Below are positions 58,784-64,000 of a stretch of DNA of 64,000 nucleotides, in pieces (the first letter of the stretch is position 1; every line of letters starts with the position of its first letter). The notes beneath the pieces are model-generated. The model was not told the origin of the DNA. It was given only the letters and a program-made list of their open reading frames with translations, and ran no database searches. This DNA is from Hofstenia miamia (taxonomy: Eukaryota; Xenacoelomorpha; Acoela). The translations under genes were made by a program, and so were the position numbers. Where the stretch lies: positions 89,292-153,291 of the forward strand of contig SCFE01000058.1 in assembly GCA_004352715.1 (NCBI GenBank). Reading direction: 5' to 3'.

Positions 58784-60590
58784 GTTTAAATTGAATTAAT
58801 GTAGTCTATTTTAAAGGGTCATATAAGCAGTGTAGTGTCCTATTGTGATAACTAAGACCCCATTTTTAGTTAATGCTTAATCAGCAGACCATTTAAAGTA
58901 TTTTCAAAATTTTCAATGTGCTGTCATTCATATATATATTGTATATGTATATATATATTTCTGTTGCTTTAGTACTATAATTTTCAATTACCAGGTAATT
59001 GGTCTCATGTTCAGAAACTTTTGTGATTAATTGCCATACTTGGGCATCTGGTTGGTTTTAAGTCAAATTTTTGATACTAGCATCTCTCAAGTGCTTTGTA
59101 ATGCACTACTGTTTTATCCAAAAACAAAGGAATACTTAAAATGTTATTGGCAGGGACATAGTATGGAAAATTTTGGAACAGAGGCCAAGTGCCTTGAAAT
59201 AAAATTTGCACAAAAATTTTTAAATAAAACTTTAATTTCATGTTAATTCAACACTATTATGTGTACAACTTTGTTTGTTTTGCAATGTGAAATCAAGATA
59301 TTTATGATTATGTACATGAGGATATGTTATTGCCTTGGTAATGTACAACATGTAATTTTCATTTTTTACAATATTGCTTTACAGGTCTTGTCTTATGTAT
59401 TTAAGAATGCATGCAAACAGGGGTTCACAATAAATGATTGCTAAAACAATGCATTCCAATATTTCAACAAAAAGTTTTTATTTTTTGGGAAAAATATATT
59501 ACTAATTAACAATTTTCAAAATTTTTTCATGCCAAGATTAATTTGCAGATACACATATGGCTTACCAGAAGAACTTACTCCCAATAACTTTGAATAGACA
59601 AATATTCCTCCAAACAAAAAATTCTGATCTATTAAAGCTGTCAATTAAGGTGTTATCCATGACTAGAAATAAAAGTTCATTCAGAAAAATTTTCTTTCAA
59701 TTTTCTAATGTATAAAAACACATCTAAACACTTTACTTTGTGACCAAAGAATATTACAGTAAATAATGTTTTTGACAAAGTATTATTGCAATGCAACATA
59801 CACCCTTGCATCTGCCTGCAAGCTAAGAAGAGACTTTACACACTTATTTTAGATGAAAATCATAAATATATTTTACATTTTTTCACTCATATATATTGCT
59901 ACTGAGGCTCAATTTAGGCCAAAAGCTTATATAAATGCAACATTAAATATGAACACATTCTTAATCACAAAATGATATTACAAAACAGTGTAGTTTAAGC
60001 AATAAAGCACAGTTTGAATATTGATTTCTTCATTAGCCACTAAATGCCTCACAAAAAGTAAGAAGCTAACTTCAGAAGATGAATTAATGTAACTTACTTA
60101 TTTTTCAATGTCATACAAGCAGTGCAGTGTCATTTAAATTTAATTATTTTCATACTGTTTTATCTGCTGTCAATTACTTTTAGGGCCAGGCTTTATATGC
60201 TTGAAAATATATGGAAATATTTGTTGTCAAATGATGCACCAAAATTTTGAAAATATACTTTAAGATATGTATAAAACTGCATTAAAGAGAACAGATATTC
60301 AATTACCAAGGCATGCACATTTATTGTAGCATCATTCAAAAGCAACTAAGCTGCAAGTGAAGAACAACGTCGAATGATTAATATTAATCAGAATTGATTG
60401 TAAAATTTAGTTAATGATCTTAGTTATTTTTGTAAGATGCAACTAAGCTTTAATATTGTTCAAATTAAGAAAACTTGTTAGCTGATCAAGAAACATTTGA
60501 CAAATTAAATTGAGTGAAATAACGCTTATGTAGGAACAGCCATATTGGCAGACAAATCATTTGAAATTTAAAATCAGCAGGTACTTTTGT
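58784..60590. other. AT-rich stretch without a supported gene
   Basis: Includes an AT microsatellite (about 58930-58960) and a 71-codon ORF (59031-59246) of no known family. A CATAYAAGCAGTGYAGTGTC word occurs at about 58818 and again at about 60112, so part of the stretch is an old repeat. Confidence 0.45.
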
Positions 60591-60616
60591 AGAATTTTTA
60601 TAAATAGCTTTGATTC
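60528..60616 (+). promoter_or_regulatory. TATAAATAG upstream block, copy 1
   Basis: GCCATATTGGCAGACAAATC, then AAATCAGCAGGTACTTTT, then TTTATAAATAGC. The same ordered words occur at 63700-63770. It lies just upstream of the coding fragment at 60640-61150, separated by an N at 60632. A TATA box set in a conserved context suggests a repeated promoter of a virus-like element. Confidence 0.4.
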
Positions 60617-60639
60617 AACCAGAATTTTGATNGTGTGCC

Positions 60640-61150
60640 AGGGAAAGAAAAAAGTCTCTGCCCATCTCACAGACTGCATTAATTACATCTCTACTGCCTC
60701 AGAAGTCAACTGATCTATGCAGACTAAGGAGTATAAGGGTACCCATGATGCATTGCTAGAAGGGCCAGCCTCTCTCTACTCAACTAGAAAAAATTCATCA
60801 AACCATCAACTCACTAGACCCTTGTAATGTCATTCTATTTCAAGCCAGAGGTGACTTGATGTGGGCTAACAAAGCTGAGACCATAACCTGCTATTATGAT
60901 GTAACCAAGTGTATCAAGATCATTACCATGCTGTGTGCCAGCATAACAGACCCCAAAGAAATGACGCTGCAACAAGTAAATGAATATTGCTCACTCTTTG
61001 TCAACCATGCACCCCATATGGGATCTCTCAGGGACGTTTTCCTTCAGTTTTATCCTGATACCAAAATTAGCATGGAAGATGCGCATACCTCAGACACAGA
61101 CGCCTTCGTCTTTATGAGGATTTTTTTGATACCTTCACTTGGAGGTTAAA
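60640..61150 (+). pseudogene. unrecognised coding fragment, more GC-rich
   Basis: Open from about 60856 to 61149 and readable upstream to about 60640 with one stop. Contains LDPCNVILFQARGDL, ETITCYYDVTKCIKIITML, MTLQQVNEYCSLFVNHAP, SLRDVFLQFYPDTKI and SDTDAFVFMRIF. A one-base shift near the end would extend it with FFDTFTWRLNML and a stop. It looks like a well-structured helical protein, and its base composition differs from its surroundings. I do not recognise the family. It lies downstream of a TATAAATAG block and upstream of an A32-like ATPase remnant. Confidence 0.4.
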
Positions 61151-61860
61151 CATGTTGTGATGAAACTGTCCTATTAGTTCAAGGCTGCCAGGGCTCAAAT
61201 ATTTTTGATTACACAGCAAAACCATCACTCAATGGGAAACTGCAATCTTATTACTTAAATCATTAAGCCGATAGTTTTACGGTAATGGCTATTCTAATAT
61301 TTTGTAAATGCAGTTAGTGTCAATGCCCGGTTGCTTTACTAAATCAAAACAACAAACACTTTACAACTTTGAGTTTAAGTCAGTTACAACTTTACTTGAG
61401 TGCATGCACCGAGCTAACGTAAGGTACACATAATTAGTTCCAGTTGAGCTGAGGTGGTGCCGTGGACTCAATCATCGGTTAAGAAGGAGAGGAGCTGTCT
61501 TGTGGAGATCAGCTTCAGGCAGGAGCCCATGGAAGAACCGAAGAGGAAACGTCATACTGCTCTGTCACCTAAACAGTGATGGTCAATACTCAATTATTTA
61601 ATTAACATAACTAGTTAAGAAGAGAGAAAGGTCTGATGGTTCAACAACTTGGTAACACCTCACCCACAATTTACCAAGTATTCATTATCAGTAGTTAGAC
61701 ATGGTGTAATAAGCTAGGTGGAGGATGTTACATTATACTAATAGACACATAAATGTTGTTTCAAGTGATCAACAGTCATTCAAAAAGGAAGAAAAAGTTT
61801 TTAAGTATCTCATTGAACTGAGCAGCTCTGATAAAAGATGAAAAATTTGTTATAGAAAAC
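61151..61860. other. mixed stretch with a GC-richer block, no gene assigned
   Basis: 61440-61580 is markedly richer in G and C than the surroundings (GAGGTGGTGCCGTGG, GAAGAACCGAAGAGG) but has no convincing frame or RNA fold that I can support. Confidence 0.4.
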
Positions 61861-61989
61861 ATGATTTTTTATTTTCTATTGTTTTTTATTGTATTCCATT
61901 GTTCTCATTGTTCTATTATTTTAAAAAATTAGTACTGTTAGAATATATACATATAAATTATAACATTAATTACAGATACTCATAAAATG

Positions 61990-62560
61990 TGAAGGGCAAG
62001 ACATTCATTATTCATAGATTCTGATGATTTTTCTATCAACAGATATGACTTCCAATTGTTAAATTTGTAAGCTCCATGATGTGTTCACTATTCTAAATGT
62101 ACATTTGTTTGTAAATAGTCTATGATTCAAATGCAAAGAATACAGGCACATGGTATTTAAAAGATAGAAAAATACAAGTAAAATTTTACAAGGCAAAAAC
62201 AATGTCTATAAATTCGCCTTGTTTTTGTTAGTTAAAAATAAGAAATTAAACAAAATAATTCCATTCAGTCAATTGCAATTAAACAAAAGCAATTAAAACA
62301 ATTTGAGTTCTAATAATAATTCAACATTCATAATTTAGTTGTTAGTTAAAAATTATTAAGTGTAAATAATTCCCTTCAGTCAATTTCAAGTTTAAGAAAT
62401 TAAACAAAATGAAATTTAACAAAATACTCAATATAGCACATATAAACTTATTTAAAAGGAAAAATGTGTTTGGTGCAAAGTGAAATAGTACATCAGCATA
62501 TATAAGCAAATAAAACAATAGCATATATAAAACTGAAATAATAAAGTGCATACTTGAAAA
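61990..62560 (+). repeat. AT-rich repeat family, copy F
   Basis: Related to arm A: TGTGTTCACTATTCTAAATG (62079) matches the 25565-25590 segment, and twin TTCAGTCAATTxCAA words (about 62265 and 62370) match the 25770 segment. It ends shortly before the ATPase remnant at 62636 and may have inserted into that gene's 5' region. Confidence 0.4.
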
Positions 62561-62635
62561 TAATTCCTTTTTACTAAAGGGGGTAATAAAACACTTGAAA
62601 AATAAGATAAAAACTCTCAGACATTTTTAATTTTC

Positions 62636-63250
62636 AGTAGTCCATCAAATTTGGGAAAAACAAGCTTACTTGGGAAGTTAATTAATGAAGATTATTTGGA
62701 TAGATATTCCAAAGCAATTGTTTTTTATCATCACTTCCAAAGTAATATTTATAACAAACTTAAAATGAAAATGAAGCATGTGGAATTTTTCAAGGAATTT
62801 TCAGAAAGTTTACTTATAAGAAAACAGTGTTCAAAATTCCTTAATAATATTTGATGATATGGGGGAAACTGTGCTACAATCAGAGCCATTTGCTAACCTT
62901 GTTATAGCAGAAAAACATTTAAATTGCAGATTTGTGTTGATTACCCATTTGGTTTTTGAAAGTGGCATTACTCAAGTCTAATTGCTTCTGGAATATTTTT
63001 GTTTAATTCAGTGTGTGATAGAGTGCACATTAGAATTTTAGGAACCCAGATGGGAATTATGGGTTAATTTTTGGTTGCATATAAAAAGGCTGTTAGCAAA
63101 CCATATGGTTATTTGTTTATAAATTTCACTCAAGACATTCTAAACAAATTATGTCTTTCAGCAAACCTTGAAAATAGACAAATTTTCTATGGAACTGATT
63201 CAAAAATGCATCATTTACAAATTCCTAATGGGATGCTCAAGAAAGTCTAA
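62636..63250 (+). pseudogene. second A32-like ATPase remnant, different lineage
   Basis: Starts in SSPSNLGKTSLLGKLI at about 62637, a Walker A loop in which the first expected glycine reads as serine. It continues with YSKAIVFYHHFQ and KHVEFFKEFSESLLIRK to a stop at 62854. The Walker B region is decayed (stops near 62855). Coding-like pieces resume with RFVLITHLVFESG in another frame (about 62930), then VAYKKAVSKPYGYLFINF (about 63077-63130) and CLSANLENRQIFYG. This order fits the viral/Polinton packaging ATPases, but it resembles a group distinct from the copy at 53696-54286. Dead. Confidence 0.65.
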
Positions 63251-63299
63251 GATACAGCTCCTATAAGATGATCAAACTTTAAATTTAGTATGATGAATT

Positions 63300-63700
63300 A
63301 TTTTTAACATTCAACAGGGAATAATCCCACTTGGTGATGAAAAGACTACATTTCTAAAATACTGTCAGTATTCAGAGACTGCACTATTAAAACATTCAAA
63401 TTTGAAAAAAATTACAATTCTAAGAATGTCCAAAGGACTAGCATTTCTCAATTGTCTTTTATGCATTATAGCATCATCCAAATAAATCATAAGCTGCTAA
63501 TGTTGATTAAGAAGAATAAAAAAATAAGATCAAAAATGATTATGATGAAAAATATATAGTAAAAAGTTATGATCAGCTTAGATTAATTTGTACAATGCAG
63601 CCAAGTAAAAACAGTGTAATTGATTTTGAATTAGTATTTGTTGATACCAAAAATTTTGACTAAACAAAGGGGGTAAAATCACTTCCATTATTTTTAGCCA
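63300..63700 (+). pseudogene. possible downstream gene remnants of the second virus-like patch
   Basis: A frame at about 63318-63480 reads IIPLGDEKTTFLKYCQYSE then LLKHSNLKKITIL. A later piece at about 63575-63660 reads YDQLRLICTMQPSKNSVIDF. They follow the ATPase remnant on the same strand. No family is recognised; they are recorded because the composition looks coding. Confidence 0.25.
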
Positions 63701-63775
63701 CCATCTTGGCAGACAAATGATTCAAATTTTAAAATCAACAGGTACTTTTTCAAGGTACTATAAATAGATTAAGAT
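63695..63775 (+). promoter_or_regulatory. TATAAATAG upstream block, copy 2
   Basis: GCCACCATCTTGGCAGACAA, then AAATCAACAGGTACTTTT, then ACTATAAATAGA: the same order and spacing as 60528-60616. The gene it would drive lies beyond the readable part or the window end. Confidence 0.4.
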
Positions 63776-64000
63776 TCTTGTAAACAATTGATAAATAAAT
63801 TTCTTTGGAATTCTTATATTGTTTCTTTGCTATGGTTTAAATATTTAATATGATGTCAAGCTAAATTAGTTGTGTTTAGTGTAGAATCAGTGGCTGGTAG
63901 GGAAACTTAGCTAGAAACTTAATTGACTCCACAAAAGGTTTGAATAGCGTTTACTGAACAGCCACGATTCCAAGAAACAGGTTAACAGAGAACTTATAGC

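Noticed and set aside
61440-61580. GC-richer block as a structured RNA or tRNA
   Set aside because: No cloverleaf, B-box (GGTTCGANNCC) or convincing stem set could be drawn.
63150-63220. YGTDS as a polymerase motif C (YGDTDS)
   Set aside because: It directly follows the ATPase C-terminal segment in the same frame, and no other polymerase sequence is near.

Overview
The window is a strongly AT-rich piece of an animal nuclear genome. It has spliced protein-coding exons, introns of many kilobases, no operons, and a dense load of decayed transposable elements of nearly every class. Runs of N, single-N joints and near-identical duplicated blocks show a draft assembly with uncollapsed haplotypes. 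I cannot name the species; AT-richness and repertoire fit an invertebrate such as a cnidarian or flatworm.

Layout. 1-1568: broken gag-protease-RT-start fragment of a Ty3/gypsy-type retroelement. 1.6-8.6 kb: mostly featureless, with two non-autonomous DNA transposons. 8.59-21.84 kb: the one clear host gene, the beta subunit of the signal recognition particle receptor (SRPRB), in three coding exons whose splice phases and GTPase motifs fit exactly. Its 11.8 kb second intron holds remains of hAT-like, Tc1/mariner, Harbinger and piggyBac elements. 22-43 kb: LINE fragments, a mariner stub, hAT-like ends, a large AT-rich repeat family arranged as inverted arms, and assembly duplications.

43,596-58,777 is the main discovery: a 15.2 kb Polinton/Maverick (adintovirus-type) element with both ends intact. 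It has AG...CT termini, terminal inverted repeats and a 6-bp target duplication (CATATT) on each side. Minus-strand structural-type genes and an FtsK/A32-like ATPase lie back-to-back with plus-strand remains of the integrase tail and protein-primed DNA polymerase B. All genes are broken. A FLYWCH-finger Mutator-like element with long inverted repeats is nested in one structural gene, flanked by an almost perfect 9-bp duplication. An A-rich LTR-element 3' part with a polypurine tract is nested in another part. Four minus-strand genes share a CTATATAAG motif (reverse complement CTTATATAG) 3-5 bases before the start codon, a shared promoter or splice-acceptor signal.

58.8-64 kb: a second virus-like patch with a different A32-like ATPase remnant, an unrecognised more GC-rich coding fragment and two copies of a TATAAATAG-bearing upstream block.
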